Assembly: GCF_004804275.1 (NCBI RefSeq)
Contig: NZ_STGI01000014.1
Location: 62,001-126,000, forward strand
Reading direction: 5' to 3'
Origin: Herbaspirillum sp. ST 5-3
GTDB taxonomy: Bacteria > Pseudomonadota > Gammaproteobacteria > Burkholderiales > Burkholderiaceae_D
DNA: 64,000 bases
Shown here piece after piece: positions 7,825 to 16,319 of this stretch. The notes beneath the pieces are model-generated. The model searched no databases. It was not told the origin of the DNA and was given only the letters and a program-made list of their open reading frames with translations. The position numbers and the translations under genes were made by a program. Each line of letters opens with the position of its first letter. The first letter of the stretch is position 1.

Positions 7825-9591
7825 TTAAATTTTTATTCTTTTTGCTTGTTGCTGCTGCTGTTGGTCTTTGACAGCTAAATTTTTGTCCAAACTCTCTTTA
7901 AGTTGTCGTGCCTGGTTAAACTTCAAATACTCTTCATTTTCAAACTTATCGCCTTTGAACCTACCACCAATGAGGGTTGGCGCCCCTTCTAGGGAAGTTA
8001 TCTTGTAGTTGTCCTGGCAAACGAAATCACCACTCACAGACTGAGGACCATCCTTCAACGAATCAAGGACATTGTATGCACAGTAAAAATGTCCGTTAAT
8101 TTCTTTTGGACTTCCTTTCAATGAAGAGAGTTGGTTATACATGCAATAATAATCCTTGCTGACATTTTGCGGACCACCCTCCAAGCTGGTTATATGGTTC
8201 TCATTGCAAATGAATTCTCCAACTTTCTGAGGGCAAGCCTCTAGAGATTTAAGGATATTGTTAGAGCAATTGAATGTTCCCTCAATCGTCTTTGGGCAAC
8301 CCTCAAGCGATCTAATCATATTTTTCTCAAGACAGTAATCACCTCCGACTTTTTCGGGGCTCCACTTTAGAGTGGAAATCTTGTTGTCTGCGCAGTAGAA
8401 ATTCTCTCCAACCTCTCTTGGACAACCCTTCAATGATGTGAGGCTGTTTCCTGAACAGTCAAAATCACCTGAGACTTTGCCAAATTGGACAGGAATATTC
8501 ATCAAGTCCTTGTTAGCCAAATTAACAGAACCATTTACATCAACGGTTAAGTCCTGGTTGATGGTGTAACCTTCAATGCCGTTTGACTCTAACCAAAATT
8601 TAATATCTTCCATGCCTTCTCCTTGTGTTTGTTTTTGTTTTAAATCCTGTTTGTATGCTTCTACATGACTTGTGACATGCTTGGTTGCTTCGGCTGCTAG
8701 ACTAGATGCATTAAAAAGAAATTTCTTGTCATTCTTGAGAGCACTAATCCAGCTTTTCAGATAGAACTTCTGATTGTCATGTATAGCAGAAGTATAGGGA
8801 ACTGAGAGCTCTTGACCTAAATACGCTGCTGACATTTCCGCAACCAATTCTTCAAAAGCATAGTCTGCACTTCCAAAGCGTCCTGTCTGATCCCTACCTA
8901 ATGCCTTCCCCGTTGCATGCCCAAGTTCGTGAAGTTTAGTCATCGCATAGTCTTCTGAACTTCTGAAATATTCCTTTAATGGCATGTGGATTTTATCTTG
9001 CGATGGTGAATAGTAAGCCTCGGTCCTGGCTGAGTGCTCAATGTTCAAACCTGTTCTTGCCATCATCGCTTCACATGCGAACTCTACCGCCTCAAAGGTC
9101 TTTACTTCTTTATTTTCTTGAACTAGGGGGTCAATGCCGACAATTTGGGATGCGTTATAAACAGCATAAGGTTTCAGTCCAAATTTATCCTTGCCGTTTT
9201 CATCTTTAAGGATGATTGCCTTCCCATCTGCATCTTTTATAATTTCGCCGTCTTCGTTTTTGGCGTATGCGGGGATGACTCGTTGAATGAAGGTAGCTTC
9301 ACTTCCCTTTTTTAGATACAGAGGCTTGTCCAACTTTTCGGACAATTCCTTTATCTGAACAAAGGTGAGCCAACGAGGATCAGCATAATTTTCTATGGCT
9401 AAGGCTAGTGAATTTGTGTTTTTATAAGGTTCGCCTGTTACGGCGTTGTATGGTCTTTGACTGAGTTTTTGAAATGGGCTCTGCCATTGCCCTGTTTGCT
9501 CGGAACTTTCAAGGAACTCAATAAATTTGTTGGTCAACTCCTGCTGATAGTCTCTTTTTTCTTTTTGTTCGTATTGTTTTTTCCATGCCAT
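7825..9591 (-). CDS. ArdC-like antirestriction/zincin protein fused to leucine-rich-like repeats
   Basis: 588 residues in three parts. Residues 10-110 match the ArdC/TraC N-terminal ssDNA-binding domain (the segment with PYNAVTGEPYKNTNSLAL and YLKKGSEAT). Residues 165-290 are the metallopeptidase-like domain, with HELGH at 221-225 and a downstream FEELVAEMSA that supplies the third zinc ligand. ArdC proteins protect incoming conjugative DNA from restriction. From about residue 355 on is an unusual addition: eight repeats of about 21 residues with the pattern GxFxCxxNxLTSLxGCPxxV, a leucine-rich-like solenoid also known in phage and bacterial proteins. A TATAAT promoter lies upstream and a terminator downstream. 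I know of no standard ArdC with this tail. Confidence 0.85.
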   Translation of the reverse strand: MAWKKQYEQKEKRDYQQELTNKFIEFLESSEQTGQWQSPFQKLSQRPYNAVTGEPYKNTNSLALAIENYADPRWLTFVQIKELSEKLDKPLYLKKGSEATFIQRVIPAYAKNEDGEIIKDADGKAIILKDENGKDKFGLKPYAVYNASQIVGIDPLVQENKEVKTFEAVEFACEAMMARTGLNIEHSARTEAYYSPSQDKIHMPLKEYFRSSEDYAMTKLHELGHATGKALGRDQTGRFGSADYAFEELVAEMSAAYLGQELSVPYTSAIHDNQKFYLKSWISALKNDKKFLFNASSLAAEATKHVTSHVEAYKQDLKQKQTQGEGMEDIKFWLESNGIEGYTINQDLTVDVNGSVNLANKDLMNIPVQFGKVSGDFDCSGNSLTSLKGCPREVGENFYCADNKISTLKWSPEKVGGDYCLEKNMIRSLEGCPKTIEGTFNCSNNILKSLEACPQKVGEFICNENHITSLEGGPQNVSKDYYCMYNQLSSLKGSPKEINGHFYCAYNVLDSLKDGPQSVSGDFVCQDNYKITSLEGAPTLIGGRFKGDKFENEEYLKFNQARQLKESLDKNLAVKDQQQQQQAKRIKI

Positions 9592-9626
9592 ATTAGAGCT
9601 CCTTATTATTATTGTTATATATGGTA

Positions 9627-9654
9627 ATTATATACTATTAATTTATAAAAACAA
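9627..9654 (-). promoter_or_regulatory. Promoter of the ArdC-LRR gene
   Basis: Minus strand: a perfect TATAAT (9627-9632) preceded after 16 bases by TTGTTT (9649-9654). The -10 box lies about 36 bases from the ATG at 9591. Confidence 0.6.
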
Positions 9655-9675
9655 AATATTGGGATAAATAGGCAA

Positions 9676-9704
9676 TAAAAAAACCCCTTTCGGGGCTTTT
9701 TTTT
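9676..9704 (-). terminator. Terminator of the T6SS cassette
   Basis: Minus-strand hairpin CCCC-GAAA-GGGG flanked by A and T runs, overlapping the stop codon of the exported 131-aa protein. The adjoining sequence AATAGGCAATAAAAAA (from 9667) recurs with the same hairpin at 11171-11202 on the other side of the cassette. Confidence 0.75.
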
Positions 9705-10098
9705 ATTTGCAGACTAATTTTGCATCCATCGGAAGCTTCTTACTTTGTCTGACTTGCATTGTGCAGCTTGTAATCTTCGGGTTAAGTTTTAACTCTTCCC
9801 ACCACTGAACATCATTACCATATTCACAAACGAACCACCTGGCGTTCAATGGCAGTTCCACATCATAGCCACCTTTGACATCTTTTCTTGCACCTTGTAG
9901 TTCGCCACCACCGTTAATTTCACCGATGAATGCGCTTGCATCCTTTAGTTCGGCTCGTCTTACGATTCCCTTCCCACTATGGTTGTAAGGTGTTTCTGTT
10001 AGGTGTGTGTCTTCTGATGGATAGAATTTTGGGCATTCTATCGTCTGAGCGCTTAAAGAAGACGCTAAAAAAATGCATGACAATACGATAGCTTTCAT
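9703..10098 (-). CDS. STY0301-type exported protein, probable T6SS immunity protein
   Basis: 131 residues with a signal peptide (about 1-17, ending SLSAQT), so periplasmic. The mature part has four Cys, two near the ends (TIECPKFYP and AKLVCK) and two in the middle, fitting disulfide formation. The layout resembles the STY0301 family, small periplasmic proteins found next to T6SS genes. It overlaps the preceding effector gene by 4 bases (ATGA), so the two are made together. A cell wall amidase delivered to the periplasm would need exactly such a partner to protect kin. Family assignment is from memory; the immunity role is inferred from export signal and gene order. Confidence 0.62.
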   Translation of the reverse strand: MKAIVLSCIFLASSLSAQTIECPKFYPSEDTHLTETPYNHSGKGIVRRAELKDASAFIGEINGGGELQGARKDVKGGYDVELPLNARWFVCEYGNDVQWWEELKLNPKITSCTMQVRQSKKLPMDAKLVCK

Positions 10099-10526
10099 GT
10101 CACCACCACATAGAATTCATTGGCATTATCGCAGGGATGAACACCTTTTCGCTTCGCCTCTTCGGGTGCATAGGCAAGCTTGTATCTTTTGTCCACCGAT
10201 TTTCCGCGCCATTGATCGATCATCCAAATTCTTACATAGCCACCCGACATATTTTTTTCGCCAAATTCGTAAAAGAGGCCGGCATGAAAAAAGTGTTCGT
10301 TGGGATATTTTAAAACCCCATTGACCAACTTGAAGTTTGCGATGACGGTTCCAGGGTTTAAGTATGCAAGGTCAACAACCCTGGGACCTGGCTTCCATTT
10401 TCCTGTCCAACCTACATCAGTCAAAGCTTGAGGAAGTTTGGCACATTCCCCATCCATATAGCTCTGTGGGGCATCTTTGGCTAGAAGGCTGTCTATGTCA
10501 CCTTGATATATAGAGAAGTGAGGCAT
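10095..10526 (-). CDS. BPSL0067-family protein, probable T6SS amidase effector
   Basis: 143 residues, no signal peptide. Features of the BPSL0067 family are present: GECAKLPQAL with candidate nucleophile Cys28, the W-x-PGPRV segment, NPGTVIANF, a conserved His81 (EHFFHAGLF) and WMIDQW with Asp104. Cys, His and Asp in that order match NlpC/P60-like cysteine amidases, so the likely target is peptidoglycan. The gene follows hcp by 8 bases and overlaps the exported 131-aa gene by 4, the order tube protein, effector, immunity. Absence of an export signal fits delivery by T6SS. No other T6SS gene is present here, so the delivery machine must be elsewhere in the genome. Confidence 0.72.
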   Translation of the reverse strand: MPHFSIYQGDIDSLLAKDAPQSYMDGECAKLPQALTDVGWTGKWKPGPRVVDLAYLNPGTVIANFKLVNGVLKYPNEHFFHAGLFYEFGEKNMSGGYVRIWMIDQWRGKSVDKRYKLAYAPEEAKRKGVHPCDNANEFYVVVT

Positions 10527-10534
10527 GGTTCACC

Positions 10535-11026
10535 TCATACGGGTTTGTTTGCCGCAGCATCCCAACCTCCCGAAGTGTTACCTTCCGATCCACCCCGAAC
10601 ACTTTGTTTTGTATAAGTGCTTTTGATCTTAGAGTAAGCTAAAGAAACCCTTTCAGTAAGAATTCCACCGTCATTGCTGTTTGGGCTGACAGTGGAAATC
10701 ATCACATTCTCTAGCTCTAAAATAAAATATTTGATCGGTTCGCCATTGCCATCGGCGCGCATAAATTCAAACTTCACCTTAGGAATTGTTTTGCCCATTG
10801 CGCAGGTTTGAAAAAGGACTGGTGAAGCAAGGTCAGCCAATTTTTTAAACGATACTTCCGATAGTTCAGCTTTGCCGTTGGTGTGGCCGCCGGCAGTAGA
10901 CACGGAAGATGAACGGGGCTGATGGACATTCCAATTTACAGCAAAGATTTCAATCCAATCTTTATGTTTGGAGTCGGAGGATTCCCCCTTGATTCCTTCA
11001 ATTTGCATGTATGCGTCAATCGCCAT
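10535..11026 (-). CDS. hcp: Hcp, type VI secretion tube protein
   Basis: 163 residues, the usual Hcp size. Hcp hallmarks: an N-terminal AIDAYMQIEGIKGES, the segment IEIFAVNWNVHQPRSSS, the KAELSEVSFKKLADLASPVLFQ helix region and a C-terminal ERVSLAYSKIKSTY. Hcp hexamers stack into the expelled tube and chaperone small effectors inside the ring, which suits the 143-aa effector encoded next. The gene starts a three-gene unit. The upstream stretch 11027-11180 holds no gene; I see no strong promoter motif there. A lone hcp with an effector pair and no sheath or baseplate genes is an orphan or auxiliary cluster. Confidence 0.88.
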   Translation of the reverse strand: MAIDAYMQIEGIKGESSDSKHKDWIEIFAVNWNVHQPRSSSVSTAGGHTNGKAELSEVSFKKLADLASPVLFQTCAMGKTIPKVKFEFMRADGNGEPIKYFILELENVMISTVSPNSNDGGILTERVSLAYSKIKSTYTKQSVRGGSEGNTSGGWDAAANKPV

Positions 11027-11170
11027 AATGGGTCCTTAAAGAATAGTGGTAAGGACTTCACATATTGCTCTCACGGTAACTGAGGGGATTGGTTAGCATC
11101 AACCTGCACAGGTGTAATTGAGCCTGGTCATGTTTTGTTTAATTTGTGACGATGTGTTCAATCATAAAAA

Positions 11171-11202
11171 AATAGGCAATAAAAAACCCCCTTTCGGGGG
11201 TT
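11171..11202 (-). terminator. Terminator of the 135-aa gene, near-copy of the one at 9676
   Basis: Minus-strand hairpin CCCCC-GAAA-GGGGG with T tail, 5 bases from the stop of the 135-aa gene. Preceded on the plus strand by AATAGGCAATAAAAAA, identical to the sequence at 9667, so about 30 bases are duplicated on both sides of the T6SS cassette. Confidence 0.75.
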
Positions 11203-11206
11203 GGTG

Positions 11207-11614
11207 TCATGCCTCAAGAATTTCTTTTACGGCCTGAAGTATTTTAGTCTCGGATTGGCGATAAGCTAGGCGGCCGTTCAGCAACATCTGTTCTTCTTCT
11301 AGATCTCTGATGCGCCTTTTGAGTTCACGAAGAGTTGACTCTACTTCTTTGGACCTGTCTTCGCATTCTCTTGCCTTCTCGTTTACTTCCGCAAATTTTT
11401 TCGCAAAGGTGGCCGGCTTGTCGCTCAGGAATTTAGTAAACTTATGAAGAATCTCACCAAAATCTTTTAGTTGGTCCAGAGCCTCATCAGAATCCGTGGC
11501 ATCGATGGCGTCAGAAATTTTATCCATCAATTTATCTTTTGCCTGTTCCTGCTCATCTTTGGGCAAGTGTTTTATCTTGATGCATTCGGCTTTAAAATAT
11601 TCTTTGTCCATCAC
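11207..11614 (-). CDS. Hypothetical coiled-coil protein
   Basis: 135 residues, almost entirely helical and highly charged. Residues 70-120 show a strong heptad pattern (KARECEDRSKEVESTLREL and on), so a coiled coil is likely. No signal peptide or membrane helix. It lies between the restriction genes and hcp on the same strand, with its own terminator 5 bases after the stop. Coordinates suggest a single-gene unit or the tail of the R-M transcript (68 bases from res). Function unknown; it could be an accessory subunit of the R-M system or a structural or chaperone-like protein for the T6SS cassette, but nothing in the sequence decides. Confidence 0.55.
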   Translation of the reverse strand: MMDKEYFKAECIKIKHLPKDEQEQAKDKLMDKISDAIDATDSDEALDQLKDFGEILHKFTKFLSDKPATFAKKFAEVNEKARECEDRSKEVESTLRELKRRIRDLEEEQMLLNGRLAYRQSETKILQAVKEILEA

Positions 11615-11682
11615 TAAACTTTCTTGACTCTTGGTTTCTCTATAGTTCGCTCTGTGAACCAGCGAAGGAACTGCGACTGGCT

Positions 11683-14298
11683 TTAACTCACGATCTCTTC
11701 GAATGCGGCTTCGAACTCAGGCATCCTCTCCGTACTGTTATAGAACGGCAGTCCCCACACTACATGCTTCTTGTTTGAGAAAAGCTGTTCAACTTCAAAG
11801 CTATCCTTGATACTCATGAGGAATTTCTCTTTCCACTCGTCGGCCTTCAATAGATGCCCACCTTTCGGCTCAATGAAGACTTGATAGTGCATCGTGTTTG
11901 TCTTCTCTTTGCCTACCAGGTAAAGGACAAAGTCCGGCTCAAGAGGCCTTCCGTCTTCAAATGCATAAAGCTTAAAGTGCTTTTCGTTTCGGATCAGATA
12001 GGCTTCTGAATAAACCTTTGCAAGTTCGCTATACTTCTTATCAATATATTGAATCAATAGCTTTTCTTCTGAGGTTCCGAAGCAATCGTCAAAAGCAAAC
12101 CAGGCTTTAGTGCTGAGATCCAAGTGATAAGCGGTCTCGGCTGGGTCGTTCATGGACCGGCCGAATTCCTTGTCGCCACCGTCATCCACCATGAAGTTCA
12201 GTGTCTTATCGCTGAACACATCTCGGATCATACGAGGCGAAAATTTCTTACTCCCCTTGTACTCAATCTTATCAGATGCGATTACTTCAGAAATGACCGT
12301 CAGCACCTGAGTGGTGGCATCTAATTTTTCGTCAGGGGTCAGATTTTTAATCTGATCGGGCAGTCCAGAGACTTCTACCTTGACACGGCCAAGATATTTG
12401 TCAGAGGTTATGAATTCCTGAACTGAAGTCAGCTTCGGCAGATAACCTTTCAGGTTAGAAAACTCATAAAATTCCAATCGTTGGATTGCCTTGCGAACGA
12501 TAGCAATTCCGAAGTCCTTTAAAGCGTAGTCCATACTGGACTTGTCGGCTCCCTTGTCTCGATCAGGAGCATCAAACGCAACAATACTCTTCGTGTAACC
12601 GGTACGAAGCGAAACTTTGTGTGTCTGATTGATAATACTGCTGTCCAGTCCCTGAATGTCTTCACGGCTGTATTTATCGCGCTCATTTAAAAAAATGTGT
12701 CCTGCCTTATACAGGGAAGTATCTTTGAACGACTTTTTAAGATGAATCTTTCGTTCCCTTGTTTCTTTCGGCTTCAGACCTATTTCTTGCAGAGCAGTAT
12801 TTAGCTCCTGAATATATTTGGGATTGTATGCGCTGTGGTAGAACAACTCTTCGCAAATGCGTAGCTCATTGTCTAAGTCTGAATCATATTTTCGACCAAA
12901 TACAGGCTGATCGCCACTCAGTTGGAACGGACAGTAACGAGCACCACGCCCGATCAGCTGGGCTTCACTCATCGTTGTCTTACCGATGTTCCCCCCTTTG
13001 CTATCCCGTGTGTCATACAGACGAACGATATCAAAGAGGTTGAGGACATCCCAACCTTCGTTTAGCTTATCTACCGCAAAGACAGCCCTGAACTCATTGG
13101 TTTCCAGGGAGTTAACTGCCATCTGCTTGACTTCACTTTCTTCCTTGCTATTGACAGAAATTAGCTTCTCTTCCGAAAAGTCTTCCTTCAGTTCTGCAAT
13201 TAGATTTTCAAGACTTATCTTGTTGGAATCCAGGTAGTCAAAAATCTTAAGAACAACCGGCTCGCTACTGCGATTTTTGATTGCCTCTAGGGACTCTGGC
13301 CGCAGTCTCTTCACGGCTTCCTTGAACTCTTCCAAGAAGGCTTGGCTGTCCTTGATAGTCTTTGATTTGAACAGGATCACAGGCTTAATGTGCTGCTTGT
13401 TCTTTTCGAAAATCTTACGCCGATATTGGCTCAACAAGATTGCCTGAAGGGCTCTATCAATGGGCGACAGGTCGGCTTGTAGAACTTTGACCTCTTTGGA
13501 GTATCCATCCTTTCGGAATTCTTTTAGTGGATAATCAAAAATTAGCTTAGGTCGATACTTGGCATTCAAGTTTTCGTCGGTAAAATCCACTGTCGCTGTG
13601 AACTCAAGCAAGACATTAGCGGGATTCGCTTTGAAGATTCGCTCAACCGTTCCTTCCCAAGAGACGATTTCGAATAGCTCGTCCTGATCTACTTCCTTAC
13701 CTTTTTTTGTATCAGCATTGATATGATGCGCCTCGTCTGAGATCAGAACAATCTTTTGATCTTCAAAGTCTTCATAGGTGAGACTGTTTTCTCGCGGCAT
13801 ATTCAAGGCCATGTGCAAGCCTTGAATGGTTGAGAAAACGATGTTTATGTCATCATCATTTGCGCCTTGAAAGTTATCCACCTCCTTGACGGCGACTCGT
13901 CGGTCGCCGAAGCTGATCGTATCGGAAAATAGATACTTCTTTGAAGTGGCGTTCAGGAAGTTGTCTCTAGTCTTCTCAATGATGTTGCTGTTATTAACGA
14001 AGAATAGGAAGTTGCGGTAGCCCTTCTCATATAAATAAGAGATGAGTCCGGCCATCATCAAAGTCTTACCACTCCCCGTTGCCATATGGAACAGCAGTTG
14101 GTGGTTTTTGCGAGGTTTACCATCAAAAGCTTCTTGCCAGTAGTTCACAAAGAACTTAAAGGCCCGCTCTTGATAAGGACGCATAGGGAATCCAGGGTTT
14201 AAGTTGCCAGTGATAGACTCCGGCAACTTCGTTCCCTCAATTGTTCTTTTTCCAAGTTCCTCTATGAGAACTTGGAAGAGAGTTTTTTTCTCTACCAT
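11683..14298 (-). CDS. res: Type III restriction enzyme, Res subunit
   Basis: 871 residues. A superfamily 2 helicase-translocase in the N-terminal two thirds: Walker A in FHMATGSGKTL (about 72-79), DEAHH in motif II (ISDEAHHINADTKKG), and motif VI region ending QLIGRGARYCPF. The C-terminal PD-ExK nuclease is visible as EPDFVLYL followed by FIEPKGGHL. This is the standard architecture and length of type III Res, which cuts unmodified DNA after ATP-driven travel between two inversely oriented sites. Cutting requires Mod, encoded just upstream with 7 bases between the genes. The gene appears intact. Confidence 0.92.
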   Translation of the reverse strand: MVEKKTLFQVLIEELGKRTIEGTKLPESITGNLNPGFPMRPYQERAFKFFVNYWQEAFDGKPRKNHQLLFHMATGSGKTLMMAGLISYLYEKGYRNFLFFVNNSNIIEKTRDNFLNATSKKYLFSDTISFGDRRVAVKEVDNFQGANDDDINIVFSTIQGLHMALNMPRENSLTYEDFEDQKIVLISDEAHHINADTKKGKEVDQDELFEIVSWEGTVERIFKANPANVLLEFTATVDFTDENLNAKYRPKLIFDYPLKEFRKDGYSKEVKVLQADLSPIDRALQAILLSQYRRKIFEKNKQHIKPVILFKSKTIKDSQAFLEEFKEAVKRLRPESLEAIKNRSSEPVVLKIFDYLDSNKISLENLIAELKEDFSEEKLISVNSKEESEVKQMAVNSLETNEFRAVFAVDKLNEGWDVLNLFDIVRLYDTRDSKGGNIGKTTMSEAQLIGRGARYCPFQLSGDQPVFGRKYDSDLDNELRICEELFYHSAYNPKYIQELNTALQEIGLKPKETRERKIHLKKSFKDTSLYKAGHIFLNERDKYSREDIQGLDSSIINQTHKVSLRTGYTKSIVAFDAPDRDKGADKSSMDYALKDFGIAIVRKAIQRLEFYEFSNLKGYLPKLTSVQEFITSDKYLGRVKVEVSGLPDQIKNLTPDEKLDATTQVLTVISEVIASDKIEYKGSKKFSPRMIRDVFSDKTLNFMVDDGGDKEFGRSMNDPAETAYHLDLSTKAWFAFDDCFGTSEEKLLIQYIDKKYSELAKVYSEAYLIRNEKHFKLYAFEDGRPLEPDFVLYLVGKEKTNTMHYQVFIEPKGGHLLKADEWKEKFLMSIKDSFEVEQLFSNKKHVVWGLPFYNSTERMPEFEAAFEEIVS

Positions 14299-14305
14299 GT
14301 TGTCC

Positions 14306-16189
14306 TCACCCGAAGAATTTTTTGTTTACTGCCTTATCCGCTTCAGGGATCGCATATGCCCTGTCATCAATTTCAGAATGCGGAACATAGAGCATATTTT
14401 TATCTAAGACTTCCACAAGAAATCGCTTCTGGTCCGCCTGGCTCAACTTCGCGAAATCATCCTTCGATTCATCAATAATCTTTGGATTAACGCGGTAGGA
14501 CAAGAAAGCCTTCTCCTGCATGTCTGCCCAGATTTTTGCAAGCTCTTCGGTTGTTTCCGCCGCTTCAATGGCGTCAACAAATGCTTGATTGGCTCGCGCA
14601 AGTTCACAGTAGATGAACCCGCTACCACCTTTCCAACCAACATCCTTAGACACTCCACCCTGCTCCCCTTTGGTCACTTCAACTAAACGAGGAAGAGTGA
14701 AGGTTTCAATGTAGTCCATTTGTTCAACGGCGATGAACTGCCGCTTCATTTTCATCGCTACGGCCGCAGTTGTGCCACTTCCGCTAAAGAAGTCAACGAC
14801 AAGATCGCCTTCATGAGTTGCGATATCAAGGATCTTTTTGATTACCCTCTCAGGTTTCGGGGTCTTGAAAAGTTCACTCGTAGCCATTCCCTTGAAGAGT
14901 TTCTTTTGTTCATTCTTGGCTTGCCGAGTATGTCCTGTCTCATCAAGATCGAACCAAGAGCTTTCTTCTGGCAAATCCCAAAGTGTGGAGGGTGGCAGTG
15001 CCTTCTGCTCCCACAAGTAGGTAATTCTTTTGATCCCTGTTTGTTTTTCGTTGAAAAATATTTCGCCACTCTTCATCTTTTCTGCAAGAGTGTCGGGGTC
15101 CCATCTCCAGCCGTTTGGCGGAGGTTTAATAAAATTCCCGTTAGGTGTGGGAATTTCATACATCAAATTTTTACGAGGATTGGGTGAGTTGACAGGGTTT
15201 CCATCAAACCAAGGGCCGCGAGGATCATTGTCGGGGTTCTTAAAGTGGCCTGCATTTGCATCGCCGCGTTCTAGCTTTATGCTTTCCCAATTTTCATTAT
15301 TAGAAAAAACAAGAATGTAGTTGTGGTCAGTGGAGAACTTCTTTGCATCGTTGTTGCTGTTGTCACTATGTTTCCAAACGACAGTCGCAATGAAAGATTT
15401 ACGGCCGAACAACTCGTCACATAAAACCCTTAAATAAGCCTGTTCATTGTCATCGCAGAAGACAAAGATAGTGCCGTTCCGATCTAATAAGGTCTTGGCG
15501 ACTTCGAGCCTGTTCCGCATGAAGGTTAGCCAAGTGGAATGCGTGAAGGTGTCGTTGTAATTAAAATCATCCCCTCCCGTGTTATAGGGAGGGTCAATGC
15601 AAATCAACTTGGCCTTGCCACGGTATTTTTTCAGTGTGTGCAGAACAAGTAGGTTGTTCCCTTTAATGAGAAGATTGTCTTGCTCAGCAATTTCATTAGG
15701 AAAGCTTTCCGCTTCGCCTTCAAATTTCTTGAATCTAACTAGTGCTTTCGGAGACAGAAGACGGTCAATCTGGTCGGGAGCTAGAGTCTCGTTCCAGAAG
15801 ACCTCGTTCCTTCTTGCATCATCTCCGTCCTGGCCGCCTTCTAATACACAGTCCTTATATGGCCAGGCAAGAACAACTTCATTATTATCTGAGATGAAGT
15901 CGTCGCCGTTACTAAAGCCGATCTTGTTCTTGTATGCAGTAAAACTATCAGGCAAAAACTTCTTGTTGCTAACAAACCTTTGAAATTTTAATTTATCAAA
16001 AACCAGAACATTTTCCACTTCAGAAAAGAAATGGCTCTTCATGGATTCGCTTTTAAGAAGATGTCGAATCAATAAAGGATCAAGGCCCAGCGCAAGCTCA
16101 ACTACTTTGTTTTTCATGAGTCGACCTTCGGAGACCAGGCGATCATCCGACGAAAGCAGTTCTGTTAGTTCTTGAAGTAGGTTTTGCAT
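14306..16189 (-). CDS. mod: Type III DNA methyltransferase, Mod subunit
   Basis: 627 residues, the usual Mod length. The N6-adenine methyltransferase motif order is that of the beta group: catalytic DPPYN first (residues 199-203, in LICIDPPYNTGGDDF), and the S-adenosylmethionine motif later (VVDFFSGSGTTAAVA, about 460). The target-recognition domain lies between them. Mod recognises the asymmetric site, methylates one strand and forms the Mod2Res complex with the downstream product. I see no simple-sequence tract in the coding region that would mark a phase-variable mod. The 130 bases between this gene and the pentapeptide gene contain no complete gene. Confidence 0.92.
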   Translation of the reverse strand: MQNLLQELTELLSSDDRLVSEGRLMKNKVVELALGLDPLLIRHLLKSESMKSHFFSEVENVLVFDKLKFQRFVSNKKFLPDSFTAYKNKIGFSNGDDFISDNNEVVLAWPYKDCVLEGGQDGDDARRNEVFWNETLAPDQIDRLLSPKALVRFKKFEGEAESFPNEIAEQDNLLIKGNNLLVLHTLKKYRGKAKLICIDPPYNTGGDDFNYNDTFTHSTWLTFMRNRLEVAKTLLDRNGTIFVFCDDNEQAYLRVLCDELFGRKSFIATVVWKHSDNSNNDAKKFSTDHNYILVFSNNENWESIKLERGDANAGHFKNPDNDPRGPWFDGNPVNSPNPRKNLMYEIPTPNGNFIKPPPNGWRWDPDTLAEKMKSGEIFFNEKQTGIKRITYLWEQKALPPSTLWDLPEESSWFDLDETGHTRQAKNEQKKLFKGMATSELFKTPKPERVIKKILDIATHEGDLVVDFFSGSGTTAAVAMKMKRQFIAVEQMDYIETFTLPRLVEVTKGEQGGVSKDVGWKGGSGFIYCELARANQAFVDAIEAAETTEELAKIWADMQEKAFLSYRVNPKIIDESKDDFAKLSQADQKRFLVEVLDKNMLYVPHSEIDDRAYAIPEADKAVNKKFFG

Positions 16190-16319
16190 TTATGTTTCGT
16201 TTCCGTCTTTAGTTGTTTCTTTTCTTCATCACTGGACATTTTTAGAGTGGCGACTTCTTGCCAAGCTTCATCTACAAATATCCTGATGCTATTCAATACA
16301 GAATGAGTTCTTCAATCTC

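Noticed and set aside
16190-16319. Short coding remnant between mod and the pentapeptide gene
   Set aside because: A frame of about 40 codons without a good start is present on the minus strand, but no family match or ribosome site; too weak to list.
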